From positions 144,211-208,210 of the forward strand of contig JBFWWP010000005.1 of assembly GCA_050246115.1 (NCBI GenBank): DNA of 64,000 bases. Direction: 5' to 3'. Source of the DNA: JBFWWP01 sp050246115 (GTDB taxonomy: Bacteria > Planctomycetota > UBA8108 > UBA1146 > JAJFFE01). This document shows positions 8,438 through 18,343 of this stretch, piece after piece. How positions within the stretch are numbered: position 1 is the first letter of the stretch; each line of letters begins with the position of its first letter. Under the pieces are notes generated by a model. It saw nothing but the letters and a program-made list of their open reading frames with translations. It was not told the origin of the DNA and ran no database searches. Made by a program: the position numbers and the translations under genes.

Positions 8438-10576
8438 TCAGTTGCGCCAGACGTTCGACCCCACTTCGAGGTCTTCCTCATCGAGCGACACGAACCCGGG
8501 ATAGCCAGGCCCTCCTACGAGCACCTCGAGGTCGAGGCCACGAGGAGTGGTCAAGTCGCCGTCCGGGAACGACTCGGGGTCGAATCGAACCTGGAGGCGA
8601 TAGCGCCCGACCGATCCTTTGAGGTTGTCCCCAACGTTCAGCGTCCGGACCAGACTACCGGCGAACTCGATGAGCGTCGTATCCACGAGCGGCTGCGGCA
8701 GGGTCAAGGTGTACTCCTTGCCCGGCTTCTCTTCGTCGACGCCGATCGCTGGATCCGCCACCACCATGCCGTCCGCGTCGACCGTGACCAACGGTACGCC
8801 GTCGAAGGCAATCGTGAACGGCGCACTGATCTGGCGTGGCTTCAGCTTCAGGCTGAGGATGGTCTCCGAACTCGTGATGATCTGGGAGCGCAACTCGACC
8901 GGGAATCCGGACTCCTTGAAGAGATAGCGCGCGCCCGACCAGTTGACGTCGAAGCGGGTCACTCCGCTCGTTGCGTCGGCGTCGAGGAAACGCCAGCGCT
9001 GTCCACTCGGCCCCTCAGCGGTGAAGGCCGTCGACGCTACCGAGAGCAGCGACTGCCCACCCAGGTCGAGAGTCGCCGCGATGATTGGGGTCAACTCCGA
9101 GTAATCGACGCCAAACGGCAGCCCCAGCTCTCCTCGCAATTCGACGCGGCCTGGGTTGAATCGCACGACCGCCTTTTCCGCGTCGAACGAGACCAACTCG
9201 GCAGGGTCGAGAGCCAGCGACTTCGACAACTCGTCGAACGCACCCGACGGGTCGGTGACGCGCAGGGTCACCGTGTAGACCCCGTAGTCCAAATCCGCCT
9301 CGACGACCGCGCAGGTGGCGGCAGCGCCGACACAAGAAAACACCGTAGTGGCCCCGCTCGTCACGGCCCACGCGTACTCGAGTTCGGCCCCTTCGGGGTC
9401 GGACGAACCCGTGCCGTCCAGGCGAACGCGGGCTTGATTTCCGATGGACGTGAGTTGCTCGCAAACACCGATCGCGACGGGCGGCTCGTTGGGTGGAACC
9501 GCGGCGCGGAAGCCCCCGCACAGCGCTACGGCGTTGATCGCGGAGAGAGCGTTGACGGGATCGACGACCCCGGGAATCGTGTTCAGCAGCGCGGCGGAAG
9601 TCGTGTCGAACTGGTAGAGCACATTGCTCTGCGAGCGCGCGCTGCCAATCCAAAGGGTCGACGCCGTGGCGTCGAGCGCAACGCTCTGCCAGTTCTGAGG
9701 ATCCGCGACATCGTAGGTCGCCACCTGCAGGTAAGCGCCCAGGCCACCGTTCGCCGCCGGATCGAAGGCATAGCGGCGAATCTGACTCGGATTCGAGGCG
9801 CTGATCTCAGCTCCCCCGGACACCAGAAAGGTGCGGCGCCCGGCGATCACCTCGGGCAGAAGACGCACGGTGAAGGGGTTGGGGCCGGCACCACTGGACA
9901 CGAGCGTCTGGGTGGGGCTGGAGGTCACGAACAACTTGCGGCGGTAGACCCCGCCCAACTGCTCGATGGTATAGGTCGCAGCCAGATCGCCATCGGCATC
10001 GACCTCGACATCGAACCCCCGGATCCCGAACCCGGAGAGCGTAGCGAGCGACGTAGTCGTCACCAATGCCCCGGTGCTGTCGAACGCATGGATCGGACCG
10101 ATCGTCCCGACGCGGCTGGCATTCGCGATGAGCGGCGACACACCGTCCGCATCGAACGACAGCGCGGCCGCCTCGGTGATTGCAGGTCCCGATGGAGGGA
10201 CGACCGTCGCGTGGTCGATCGTGGTGATGACCGTCGCGCCGGAACCGCCGTCGAAGGCAATCTTCAGGGTGCGATTGGCGATCTGCGACGTGATCCACAA
10301 GTAGCCGTCGGCGTCGAAACTCGCGTCGCGCGGGCTTCCTACGACGTTCGTGATCTGGGCCTTCTGCACATACGCGTTGACCAGCGGATCCGAGTCGAAC
10401 GCGTAGACTCGAACCGTACCCGTGTTCAGCACCGCGGCGACGTCCCCCGGCGCCCAGGGCACTTGGGCATGCGCTTTGGTGGCTGACCCTCCGAAGCCGA
10501 CGATGATCGAAAGCAGCAGCGGACACGACACCGAACGAGCCCACCCGGTGCCGAACTGAGGACGTACCGCGACCAT
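8438..10576 (-). CDS. Secreted protein with beta-propeller-like N-terminus and PKD-like domain
   Basis: The product is 712 residues. A signal peptide ends near AHAQV (about residue 38). Residues about 40-350 contain repeated strands of the form 'DASFDADGYLWITS' and 'LSFDADGVSPLIANASRVG', like a beta-propeller of the NHL/SMP-30 type. Residues about 365-455 resemble a PKD/Ig-like domain (GTGSSDPEGAELEYAWAVTSG...YGVYTVTLRVTD). The C-terminal 250 residues are beta-rich and unrecognised. The start has GAGAGGAGT ten bases upstream. It has no catalytic motif and no dockerin tail. It is probably an exported structural or sensor protein; I do not assign a function. Confidence 0.75.
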   Translation of the reverse strand: MVAVRPQFGTGWARSVSCPLLLSIIVGFGGSATKAHAQVPWAPGDVAAVLNTGTVRVYAFDSDPLVNAYVQKAQITNVVGSPRDASFDADGYLWITSQIANRTLKIAFDGGSGATVITTIDHATVVPPSGPAITEAAALSFDADGVSPLIANASRVGTIGPIHAFDSTGALVTTTSLATLSGFGIRGFDVEVDADGDLAATYTIEQLGGVYRRKLFVTSSPTQTLVSSGAGPNPFTVRLLPEVIAGRRTFLVSGGAEISASNPSQIRRYAFDPAANGGLGAYLQVATYDVADPQNWQSVALDATASTLWIGSARSQSNVLYQFDTTSAALLNTIPGVVDPVNALSAINAVALCGGFRAAVPPNEPPVAIGVCEQLTSIGNQARVRLDGTGSSDPEGAELEYAWAVTSGATTVFSCVGAAATCAVVEADLDYGVYTVTLRVTDPSGAFDELSKSLALDPAELVSFDAEKAVVRFNPGRVELRGELGLPFGVDYSELTPIIAATLDLGGQSLLSVASTAFTAEGPSGQRWRFLDADATSGVTRFDVNWSGARYLFKESGFPVELRSQIITSSETILSLKLKPRQISAPFTIAFDGVPLVTVDADGMVVADPAIGVDEEKPGKEYTLTLPQPLVDTTLIEFAGSLVRTLNVGDNLKGSVGRYRLQVRFDPESFPDGDLTTPRGLDLEVLVGGPGYPGFVSLDEEDLEVGSNVWRN

Positions 10577-10975
10577 GAAAGAGACTCCTCTCTTTGGAGC
10601 GAGACCAGACTGTTCGCGGAATCGCGGCGGGCGGCAACGAAGCGACAGTGTTGAGTAGAGAACCCAAAGCGAACGAAACTGCGTTCCTGAACCGTAGCTT
10701 CAGACAGCAACTTCAGACAGCAACTTCAGACAGAAACTTCAGACAGACCACCTCAGGCGGGCTTCGCCTCAGGTGTGTTGGCGGGTGATCGAGAGTAAAT
10801 CCCAGAGGCGCAGGTCTGGCAATCAAAATCTTGGACAATCGCGGCTCACCGTGGTCGAGAGCAGCAACGTGATCGAGGCGACGCTTGCAAACCCTGCCGC
10901 CGGGCAACACCATCGGGTGCGCAGTCCTGGGGTCCGTCGCGCGCACGTTCGAGAGACAAGAGACAAAGGCCTCCG
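10577..10975. other. Divergent intergenic region with a tandem repeat
   Basis: This 399-bp gap contains four 13-bp tandem repeats (10696-10747). Next to them is a stem-loop with arms ACCTCAGGCG and CGCCTCAGGT (10749-10773, one mismatch). I see no gene. Confidence 0.5.
10696..10747. repeat. Four 13-bp tandem repeats (AACTTCAGACAGC type)
   Basis: Units start at 10696, 10709, 10722 and 10735. They are nearly identical and differ only at the second and last bases. The array sits upstream of two divergent genes, so it may be a regulatory-protein binding array or a slippage-prone neutral repeat. Confidence 0.85.
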
Positions 10976-11803
10976 ATGGCAGCGACCCCGTCACCACGAG
11001 TCAGCCCACCACGACCGGGCGAACGCCTGCGGTGCGCAATCTGCGCCGTGGTCCTCACACGCGACCAAGAGGTCCGGGGGCAAGTGTGTTCGCGGCCGGA
11101 GTGTCACCGCGAGCGCGCAACCCAAGTGGTTGCGGATCGTGCCCGCCGTGAGCAAGCCCTCCGTGCGCGCGGACGGGCGATCGCCGACGAGCTCGGGCTC
11201 GACGCCCCCGAAGCGCGAGCGATCGCTTTGACGCCGTCGAACGACCGTCGTCTGACCACCAACTCGCGCCGCCGCGTCGGTTCGTTCCGCGATCACCTGA
11301 CGCGCAAGATTTCGGAGGCGTTTGCGGATCGCGACGCCAACCCACCCCCGCGTTATCCGCCGAGCGGACTCTCCGAGAGGGACGAAAGCCTGCTGGGCAT
11401 CGCCTGCGCCACGTGCCGCGGACACTGCTGCAGCCAAGGGGGCACGCACGCCTTCGTTGGGGCGGGGACCATTCTGCGCTATCTCGCGCAACGACCCGCG
11501 GCTCGGGCGCGTGAGGTGCTCGCGGACTACCTGAGCCGCATCCCCGCGCGTTCGTACCGCGGATCGTGCGTGTATCACGCCGAAGGCGGGTGCGCCCTCC
11601 CGCGCGAGATGCGGTCGAGCACCTGCAACAACTACCTTTGCCGGGGGCTGTGGGACTTCCAGACGGAACTCACCCGGCTGAACACGCGCTCGGGGCTGGC
11701 GCTGGCGGTGGATGGCGAGCACGTGCTGCGGTCGGGCACGATCGACGAGTTGCCCGCGAAGGCCCGGTCCGAAGAAGGGCCCGAGTCCGGGACGAAGCCG
11801 TGA
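10976..11803 (+). CDS. Cysteine-cluster protein: N-terminal zinc-ribbon-like motif, C-terminal YkgJ-like motif
   Basis: 275 residues, with no signal peptide or membrane helix. The N-terminus has a four-cysteine pattern (CAIC...CSRPEC, residues about 20-43) that suits a small zinc ribbon. After a basic linker, residues about 140-230 hold CATCRGHCC, then C-x-YH-x4-GC and STCNNYLC. This arrangement resembles the CxxCxxxCC metal-binding family that includes YkgJ. The likely role is binding of zinc or an iron cofactor; the reaction is unknown. ATG 10976 has GAGACAAAGG upstream. It is followed by the DUF4349-type lipoprotein gene 58 bases later, but I see no functional link. Confidence 0.65.
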   Translation: MAATPSPRVSPPRPGERLRCAICAVVLTRDQEVRGQVCSRPECHRERATQVVADRARREQALRARGRAIADELGLDAPEARAIALTPSNDRRLTTNSRRRVGSFRDHLTRKISEAFADRDANPPPRYPPSGLSERDESLLGIACATCRGHCCSQGGTHAFVGAGTILRYLAQRPAARAREVLADYLSRIPARSYRGSCVYHAEGGCALPREMRSSTCNNYLCRGLWDFQTELTRLNTRSGLALAVDGEHVLRSGTIDELPAKARSEEGPESGTKP

Positions 11804-11861
11804 CGATCGTCGACGAAACTGCCGGCCAGAGACTGTGAACTCAGTTTGGAGGGAGGGCCTG

Positions 11862-12887
11862 TTGTCTGGGAACGGGAATCGCACCGCGGCAATCGAGTCG
11901 CTGGTGAGCTCGGGGCGGGCCTCGACGGCCCAGAGCGCAACGCCGCGTGCGCACGCGGACTCGTCGGTCGGGTCTAGTCGGGCGGGTGCGAGGCGCCCGC
12001 GCCTTCGACCCACGGCCGCCTGCATCGTGACGTGGTTCGCTTCGGCGTGGGTTTGCGCGCTCGGCGGCTGCGCAAGCCAGAGCCCGCGCGCCGAGACCTT
12101 CGCCATGCAGGACGTCGGGGACGGCGACGGCTTCGCCGATGCGAACGAGGCCTATGAACTTGCGAGCGGCGGCACCGGCCTCGTCGTCCAAGAGATCGCC
12201 GACCCGCAATTCGGGTTCGGCCGCTCGGGCCGCGCGGGCCAGGACGACGGTTCACACCGCTCGGCCCCCGCTCCAAGCGGCACCGCCCCGACGGAGCCCT
12301 CGCCGCCGGGCTCCCCGCCGAACCCGTCGACACTGGCTGCACCCGCGGGCCGGTTGCTGATCTTCGAGGGGCGCTTCGCTCTGCTCGTGCCCAACGTTGC
12401 TGACGCCGTGGCGCGCTGTCAGCAAGCCGTCGAAGCGCACGGCGGCTATCTGCAGGCACGCAATGACGCCGCGTTGACGTTTCGTGTTCCGGCCGAACAC
12501 TTCAAGACCGTCGTGAACGAGCTCGGCACCTTCGGTCTCGTCGTTGCCGAGTCGCTCGAAGCCCGCGACGTCACTCGGGAGTACCGCGATCTGGATCTCC
12601 GCATTCACACTCTGACGAAGGCTCTCGAGCGACTGACGGCGCTGCTCGACCGGGCCGAGAAGGTCGAAGAGATCCTCGAGATCGAGCGTGAGGTTCGCCG
12701 GCTCACGGAAGAGATCGAGCGCCTGCGAGGCGAGCTTCGTTTCCTGCAGAGCCAGATTGCGTACTCGACACTGCATGTCCACTTCTCGTCGAACGCCCCC
12801 GCACCCCACCCCCTGCCGCGACGCAAGACATCGCGCTTCCCGTGGGTGAACGAAGTGGGCATCGAACAAACGCTGAGGAGGTTCTAG
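11862..12887 (+). CDS. DUF4349-type lipoprotein
   Basis: Start TTG 11862 is chosen because a GGAGGGAGGG purine run ends four bases upstream; GTG 11904 is an alternative. Translation gives 341 residues. A lipoprotein signal ends at CALGGCAS (about residue 70), after a long basic leader. An acidic, proline-rich linker follows. From about residue 155 the sequence fits DUF4349: a beta unit (LLIFEGRFALLVPNVADAV) and then a long coiled coil (RDLDLRIHTLTKALERLTALL...EEIERLRGELRFL). Most family members end in a transmembrane hairpin, which is absent here, so lipid anchoring may replace it. The next lipoprotein gene starts one base after this stop, so the two are surely co-transcribed. Confidence 0.8.
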   Translation: MSGNGNRTAAIESLVSSGRASTAQSATPRAHADSSVGSSRAGARRPRLRPTAACIVTWFASAWVCALGGCASQSPRAETFAMQDVGDGDGFADANEAYELASGGTGLVVQEIADPQFGFGRSGRAGQDDGSHRSAPAPSGTAPTEPSPPGSPPNPSTLAAPAGRLLIFEGRFALLVPNVADAVARCQQAVEAHGGYLQARNDAALTFRVPAEHFKTVVNELGTFGLVVAESLEARDVTREYRDLDLRIHTLTKALERLTALLDRAEKVEEILEIEREVRRLTEEIERLRGELRFLQSQIAYSTLHVHFSSNAPAPHPLPRRKTSRFPWVNEVGIEQTLRRF

Positions 12888-12888
12888 G

Positions 12889-13377
12889 ATGCCGCGTGGA
12901 CGACGACGTGACATCGCCCTCGGGCTGACGACGTTCGGTCTGGCACTACTCTGCCTCGCGACGGGCTGCGTTTCGATGGATACGCCGTGTGGCTTCGTCG
13001 AACTTCCTGCATCGCGCAGCGAGTTCAAGGCCGTCACCCCGGACAACGCGCTGGTCTGGGTCCGTCGCTTCGAGGACGAAGCCGCCGGCGAAGCAGCGTT
13101 CTGGGTCGAGACCCTGAGGAACGAGTTCGTCGGGAACCGCGGCTACACCCTGCTGGCCGAGCAGGCAACAACGGCCGGGGCAAGGACCGGCACCGAGTTC
13201 CGGTTCGAAACGACCACCCTCGGCGAACCCTACCGTTACCTCGTCATGGTGTTCACGGAGCCCGATTGGGGCGGCACCGACATCTTGGTGCTCGAGTATA
13301 CGGCGACAGCGAAGGTCTTCGATGAGCACGTCGACGATGTACGCAAGGCTGCCGAGACGCTGAGAACCCGCTGGTAG
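12889..13377 (+). CDS. Small lipoprotein of unknown function
   Basis: The 162-residue product has a lipobox at LATGCVSM (Cys near residue 27). The mature part is about 135 residues, mixed alpha/beta, with no family I recognise. It ends in an amphipathic helix (VDDVRKAAETLRTRW). GAGGAGGTTCTAGG upstream overlaps the end of the DUF4349-type gene. The two genes form a tight operon, so this protein may act with the DUF4349-type lipoprotein in the envelope. Function not assigned. Confidence 0.75.
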   Translation: MPRGRRRDIALGLTTFGLALLCLATGCVSMDTPCGFVELPASRSEFKAVTPDNALVWVRRFEDEAAGEAAFWVETLRNEFVGNRGYTLLAEQATTAGARTGTEFRFETTTLGEPYRYLVMVFTEPDWGGTDILVLEYTATAKVFDEHVDDVRKAAETLRTRW

Positions 13378-13414
13378 CTCGCACCGGTCCCCGAACGCGG
13401 GCCGACGGGCACAC

Positions 13415-13933
13415 CTACTCGTTGCGTAGCTCGTTGATCTTCGCGTCGTCATAAAACGCGATGCCGTGCGCGGCGCCGGCACGCTGCTTGGCGATGGAGA
13501 CAATCTGCCCCGTGTGCCAACTGAAGTGCTCGACCACGTGATAGATGGCGGCGACACGCGTGTCGTCGAATCCCTGGATCCGACACCGGGCCGTGAGATC
13601 ACTGCCCTCGAGTCGACGCAGTACCTCGCCAGCCTCCAACACGGTGGCCCGCAGACGCGCGAACAGCTCGTCCTTGGGCGGCTGTTCCGTCGGCTCGAAC
13701 TCCCGAGCCCGCGTTCGTACGTCCCGCTCGCCCCCGAGCCCCGAGATCACCCACTGCCGAACGTTGCCGGCGAGGTGAAGAAGCAGGTGTCCGACGCTGG
13801 GCACCCCTTTGTGCGGACGCCACCACACGTCCGCGTCACTGGCGACGCGGAGCGCCGCTTCGATGCGAGGCAGGTAGACCGCGGTCAGGTAGTTGCGGCT
13901 CGTCTGCAAGAACAGCACGTCGGTGGAAGTCAT
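13415..13933 (-). CDS. DinB-like four-helix protein
   Basis: The 172-residue product fits the DinB/DUF1572-like superfamily of metal-binding four-helix bundles. Histidines that suit the metal triad appear in SVGHLLLHLAGN (near residue 50) and in YHVVEHFSWHTGQI (near 131-144). Members of this fold include thiol-dependent transferases and stress proteins, but the substrate here cannot be read from sequence. Start ATG 13933 is set by CGAGGAGTGCCTC just upstream; the frame is open further left only as a shadow of the large gene. It follows the large surface-protein gene by 35 bases on the same strand and may be co-transcribed with it. Confidence 0.8.
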   Translation of the reverse strand: MTSTDVLFLQTSRNYLTAVYLPRIEAALRVASDADVWWRPHKGVPSVGHLLLHLAGNVRQWVISGLGGERDVRTRAREFEPTEQPPKDELFARLRATVLEAGEVLRRLEGSDLTARCRIQGFDDTRVAAIYHVVEHFSWHTGQIVSIAKQRAGAAHGIAFYDDAKINELRNE

Positions 13934-13968
13934 GAGGCACTCCTCGCGCACACACTCCGGGTCACCGC

Positions 13969-16900
13969 CTACGGCAAGGTCACGGCGACGGTCTCCCCCG
14001 CAACGATGGTGACGGTGCGGGTGACCGGCTGATCCCCCAACGTCACCGCGATTCGATAACTCCCGGGAGCCAATACCGCCTTCTTCACGCCGTCCGCGCC
14101 AGTACGCTGGGTACGCAGTGGCTCGGGCAGGGCGCTGCCCTCCAACGGTTCGATCTCGAACGGGGTGTTGGCGAGCGCGGTGCCGGTATCGCCGACGATG
14201 GTGATCACCGCGTGCCCTCCTTCGCGGAGCACAAGCTGGATTGGAGCCGTCGGGTCCTCGGGCACGCGAAACGACGCGGGTGCGATTCCGACGCCGAGGA
14301 CCAGCCCGTCGCGGGCCGCGGTCGGCCACGAGTAGCGTCCGTCCGCGCGTGCCGGCACCCACGTGAGTTCACCCGCTTCGGCGATGAAGACCGACGGGGC
14401 CCGCGCCGAGACACCGGCTGGCAGCGTGAGATCGAGTTCCAGAAGCATTCCCTCCTGGAGGGTAACCAAGACCGGCCCGTCCGCCGGCACGACGAACTGG
14501 CGACGCGACGCGCACAACCCGTCGGGGAGTTCATTGAGCTCGACCCGGTAGGTGCCATGGGCCAAGCGTGCGAACGTCGCCCGGCCGCCTGCGTCGGTCG
14601 TGAAGCCCGCTGGCGTGGGTCCACTGATCCACCCGGAGGCCGAAGCTACCGGGTCGCCGCCGCCGTCGACGAACTTCAAGTCCACCGACGTCGTCGCGAA
14701 AGCCACGGTCAGCGGACCCGTCGCTGGGATGTGTCGCTGCATTGGCTCGTGGACTGCAAAGAAGTCCGTTCCTCGATACCGCACTCTGTACTCCCCGACG
14801 CCGCGAACCATGACCTCGAAGGTACCGGTCGCTTCGACATTCGCCGTGAAGTCGCCCGTTGAACCCGTCAGCGTGCATTCCCCTCCGCTGACTGGCTGAC
14901 CATTCTCGAGAATACGACCGACGACTGCGATCTCGGGCTCCACTTCGATCCGCAGTTCTCGCTCTTCCTCCGAGCGGAGTTCGACCGAGGTGCTAGCCAA
15001 TTGCTGGCGCCCCCGTCGCACGTTGAGACTCCACACGCCTGGTGTCAGGTCGTTGATTCGCGCCACGCCAGTCGAGTCGGTGACATCACCCAAACTCGTG
15101 GTCCACGCGTCTGCCGCGTACAGCGCTACGTGGGCGCCCACGATCGGCATACCGTCATCGAGCACTCGCACGATCAGGACGGACGCAGGAATCAGACGAA
15201 TGCGAAGTTCACCGTCCTGGAGCTGACTCAGCGGATTCTCCACCCACCGCACCCCGTAGCCGCTCGCCCTCGCGATGATCACGGTGCCCTTCGCGATGGG
15301 GACTCCACACAAATAGTACCCCTCGGCATTGGTGCGCCCCTGCGCCGCTCGGAACCTCGGGTCGACTCGGGGGAGCGGCCCCGCAATCTCCACCGTGGCA
15401 TTGGCGATCGGGTCGCCCGATGGGTTCTCGACTCGAATGGGCAGGGGCTCCTCCGGTGTCGGGCTGAGCTGCAAGTCGAGACGCGTCACTCGATTCGGCT
15501 CCAACTCGATGGTGTGCGACCCGAGATCCGCGTAGCCTGGAAAAGTCACCGAGATCGTTGCCGTTCCGGGCGTGAGACCAACGGAACGATAGAGCCCGTT
15601 CCTCACGACGAGGTCGCGCCGGGTCTGACGCGTGCGTCCCCACGAGATGATCATGGTTCCAGCGAGGTGAACCGGTGTCTCGGAACTCACGGAAACGCCG
15701 ATCTCGAGGGTCGCCCCCGCGCGCAGAACGATGGTCGACGGCAGGTCGGCGAGGATCACAGGGCCCCAATCGACGGGCGGGAAGCCCGACGCAGTCACCG
15801 AGCCGCAGAGATCTGTCTCAGGCAGACCGGTGACGCGGAACGCCCCCCGCGAGTCCGTGATCACGGATCGATCGCCAGCCACTCGAGCCCTGAACAAGTG
15901 GACCCTTGCCCCACTAACCGGGGCGCCCTGCTCATCCACGACGTTGCCCGAGTAGGTTCGGCCTTGCGCGAGCGTTACGCGGAGTCGCGAAGGCGGCTGG
16001 GCGTCGACCACGAGCTCCTGAATCGCGTCCACGTAGCCCTCGGCGCGCGCCGTTAGCTGATAATCGCCGGCGACCAGACCCAGTTCGAAGTGTCCCTCGG
16101 GTCCTGTGTTCACAGCCATCTCACGCGACCGAACACCGCCGTGCGAGTTGGCTCTCGCCGCAACGATCGCTCCCGCGATCGGCCACCCCTGGTCATCTAC
16201 GACCTGGCCAGCCACCGAAGTGACGCCTCGAAGTTGGATCGGCGGCAAGACTCTCTGCTCGCCGGGCTCGAGCGCAGTGACCTCGACCCGGGCGGAGCCC
16301 TCCCGCGAGCGCACGTCGATGGTCCACGGGATGCCTGCGCGGGGCTGCAGGCCGAAACCGCCGGTCACGGTAGTGAACTCGACATCGCCGCCCCTCCACT
16401 CGCCTTGTCCGTTCGCTGCAGTCAGCAGGACCTCCGCGAGAACGGCCGGCGCTCCGGTCGACGTAACTACCTGTCCACTCAGCGAACACGCGGGTCGGAG
16501 CTGTACACGAACCGGCGCGTCGTCCTCGGACACCGCGCACTCACCAGAGTGACCGGCAAAGCCCACGGCACTGACGTTCAGCCGAACGGTGTCGCGCGCG
16601 AGGCCGCCGAGTCGAACCCGGCCGAAGTCATCGGTGCTTCCGACGTCGCCCGCGTGGACCACTCCGAGGGACGCCTCCCGCCTCTGCGTAGCCCGAACCC
16701 GGGCGGAGGGCACCGCGCGCTCAGCCGAATCCGTGACCTCGACGAGAAGTGTCAACCCGACAGCGAGGGTGTGTTCGCCGGTATCGTGCGCACCTGGGCC
16801 CGGCTCCCAACTCAGATCGATCGGCAAGTAGCCGGGTACACACAACGACAGCTGGGAGATCGTGGGGTCGAACGCCGTGCTCCGAAACCTGCCGTCGGCT

Positions 16901-18093
16901 CCCACCTCGATCGCTGTCGTCTCGCTCCCTGTCGGCAAGCTCAGCACCGTGGGCGTCAGCGGTGCGCCCTGCGGATCGAGAATGCGCCCGGTCAACCACT
17001 GCGCGGGCGCGAGCGTGACGGTGAGCGACTCGCCGGTGTCTCGCGGTCCTTCGATCGTCTGCGACGAATGTTCGGGATGACTCACTTCGACCTGCGCATA
17101 GGCTGCCGGCAAATCGGGAATCGCGAACCTCCCTTGGGCGTCCGTGGTGCCGTACCCAAGTGCCGCACACCCCAGGAAGAAGCGGTCCGGATCGCGGTCG
17201 TCGGGAATCCCGGTCACCGCCAGCGACACCGCTTCGACGCCAACCCCCTCGGCGTCGACGACTCGTCCCGTGAGGGTCGCCCCCGGCTGTACCTCGATCA
17301 CGACGTGCGTCCCCCCAATCGGATCGACGAACACCGGGCGACTGAATGCCGGAGCATAGCCAGGGCAATGGGCCTCACAGGCCACGCAGTCGGCAGCGAC
17401 CATCGCTCGGAATCGGCCATCGCGCCCTATGTCTACGCAATAGTGAGTTCCCGTGACCACGTAGCGATAGGGGGCGTCCCGAGCCGTCACGGTTGCTGAG
17501 TAGTTGGTGAAGACCTGCACGGCGAGCAGGATCTCCACCGTTCCGCCGGGCACCGGACTACCGGCGCCATCACGAACCTCCCCCGTCAGGGGAAAGCCCG
17601 GCGAAAGTTCGATCCGCGGAGGTATCGAAGTCACGGAACGTTGCCATGGGACGAAATCGGGGTGGTGAACGCGCAGCCACCAGCCCCTACCCTCATTGAG
17701 CGCGGTCGCCAGGTCGAAGCGACCATCGTCTCCGGTGACGGCACGCTCGACCTCGTGCAAGCGGGCGTTGCGCGGCGATCGCGACAGAGAGACCCACGCA
17801 CCTTCGATCGGCTCCGCCGTCAGCGCGTCGACCACGGTACCCGCCGCGCCCGGGACTGCGGAAGCGGCGACTTCGACCGGTAGGTCGACCTGCGGCGGTG
17901 TTGGGCCTCGCGAGGCATCGCCGTCGCCAGGTTCCACACTCGTCGGCAGGGTCTCCGCAATGGGAGCGGTGCGTTCCTCGCGTTGCGCGGCCCGAGTCGC
18001 GAGAAAGAACAGAAGTGCGAACCCGACACCCGTGATGGTCAAACTGACGGCAACGCGAAACAGCCTCGCGCCAGACTTGGACGTTTGCCCCAT
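13969..18093 (-). CDS. Giant membrane-anchored protein of tandem carboxypeptidase-regulatory-like domains
   Basis: From ATG 18093 (AAGGAGACCTC directly upstream) the product is 1374 residues. One N-terminal anchor helix (RVAVSLTITGVGFALLFFLAT) is followed by an acidic linker. After that come about twelve repeated beta-sandwich units of the carboxypeptidase-regulatory/CnaB-like type. Each shows the pattern 'G.V.D..G.P..GA.V......G...T...G.F....L....Y.L....' (examples: GTVVDALTAEPIEGAWVSLS, GQVVDDQGWPIAGAIVAARA, GNVVDEQGAPVSGARVHLFR). No catalytic domain is visible. It is presumably an extended envelope-anchored stalk or adhesin-like protein. It shares domain type with the gene at 1-1407. Confidence 0.85.
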   Translation of the reverse strand: MGQTSKSGARLFRVAVSLTITGVGFALLFFLATRAAQREERTAPIAETLPTSVEPGDGDASRGPTPPQVDLPVEVAASAVPGAAGTVVDALTAEPIEGAWVSLSRSPRNARLHEVERAVTGDDGRFDLATALNEGRGWWLRVHHPDFVPWQRSVTSIPPRIELSPGFPLTGEVRDGAGSPVPGGTVEILLAVQVFTNYSATVTARDAPYRYVVTGTHYCVDIGRDGRFRAMVAADCVACEAHCPGYAPAFSRPVFVDPIGGTHVVIEVQPGATLTGRVVDAEGVGVEAVSLAVTGIPDDRDPDRFFLGCAALGYGTTDAQGRFAIPDLPAAYAQVEVSHPEHSSQTIEGPRDTGESLTVTLAPAQWLTGRILDPQGAPLTPTVLSLPTGSETTAIEVGADGRFRSTAFDPTISQLSLCVPGYLPIDLSWEPGPGAHDTGEHTLAVGLTLLVEVTDSAERAVPSARVRATQRREASLGVVHAGDVGSTDDFGRVRLGGLARDTVRLNVSAVGFAGHSGECAVSEDDAPVRVQLRPACSLSGQVVTSTGAPAVLAEVLLTAANGQGEWRGGDVEFTTVTGGFGLQPRAGIPWTIDVRSREGSARVEVTALEPGEQRVLPPIQLRGVTSVAGQVVDDQGWPIAGAIVAARANSHGGVRSREMAVNTGPEGHFELGLVAGDYQLTARAEGYVDAIQELVVDAQPPSRLRVTLAQGRTYSGNVVDEQGAPVSGARVHLFRARVAGDRSVITDSRGAFRVTGLPETDLCGSVTASGFPPVDWGPVILADLPSTIVLRAGATLEIGVSVSSETPVHLAGTMIISWGRTRQTRRDLVVRNGLYRSVGLTPGTATISVTFPGYADLGSHTIELEPNRVTRLDLQLSPTPEEPLPIRVENPSGDPIANATVEIAGPLPRVDPRFRAAQGRTNAEGYYLCGVPIAKGTVIIARASGYGVRWVENPLSQLQDGELRIRLIPASVLIVRVLDDGMPIVGAHVALYAADAWTTSLGDVTDSTGVARINDLTPGVWSLNVRRGRQQLASTSVELRSEEERELRIEVEPEIAVVGRILENGQPVSGGECTLTGSTGDFTANVEATGTFEVMVRGVGEYRVRYRGTDFFAVHEPMQRHIPATGPLTVAFATTSVDLKFVDGGGDPVASASGWISGPTPAGFTTDAGGRATFARLAHGTYRVELNELPDGLCASRRQFVVPADGPVLVTLQEGMLLELDLTLPAGVSARAPSVFIAEAGELTWVPARADGRYSWPTAARDGLVLGVGIAPASFRVPEDPTAPIQLVLREGGHAVITIVGDTGTALANTPFEIEPLEGSALPEPLRTQRTGADGVKKAVLAPGSYRIAVTLGDQPVTRTVTIVAGETVAVTLP

Positions 18094-18343
18094 GAGGTCT
18101 CCTTCGCTTCGTTCGAAGCCATCACCGCGGGTGCAAGAAAACGCCCCGTCGGGATGTTTCTGCGATATTCTCCACGAAGATGAACCCGCGAACAAGCCTC
18201 GATGCTGGCGAGAGCACGGGCGGTGGAGTCCGCACGAGACCCGCGCAGGCTATCGTGTACCACGCCCATCGGGGGGGGTGTCGTTCGGCATCGGTTCAAA
18301 CCGAGAGGGCCGGGCCGGTAACCGTGCCACGCCCGAGCGCATC

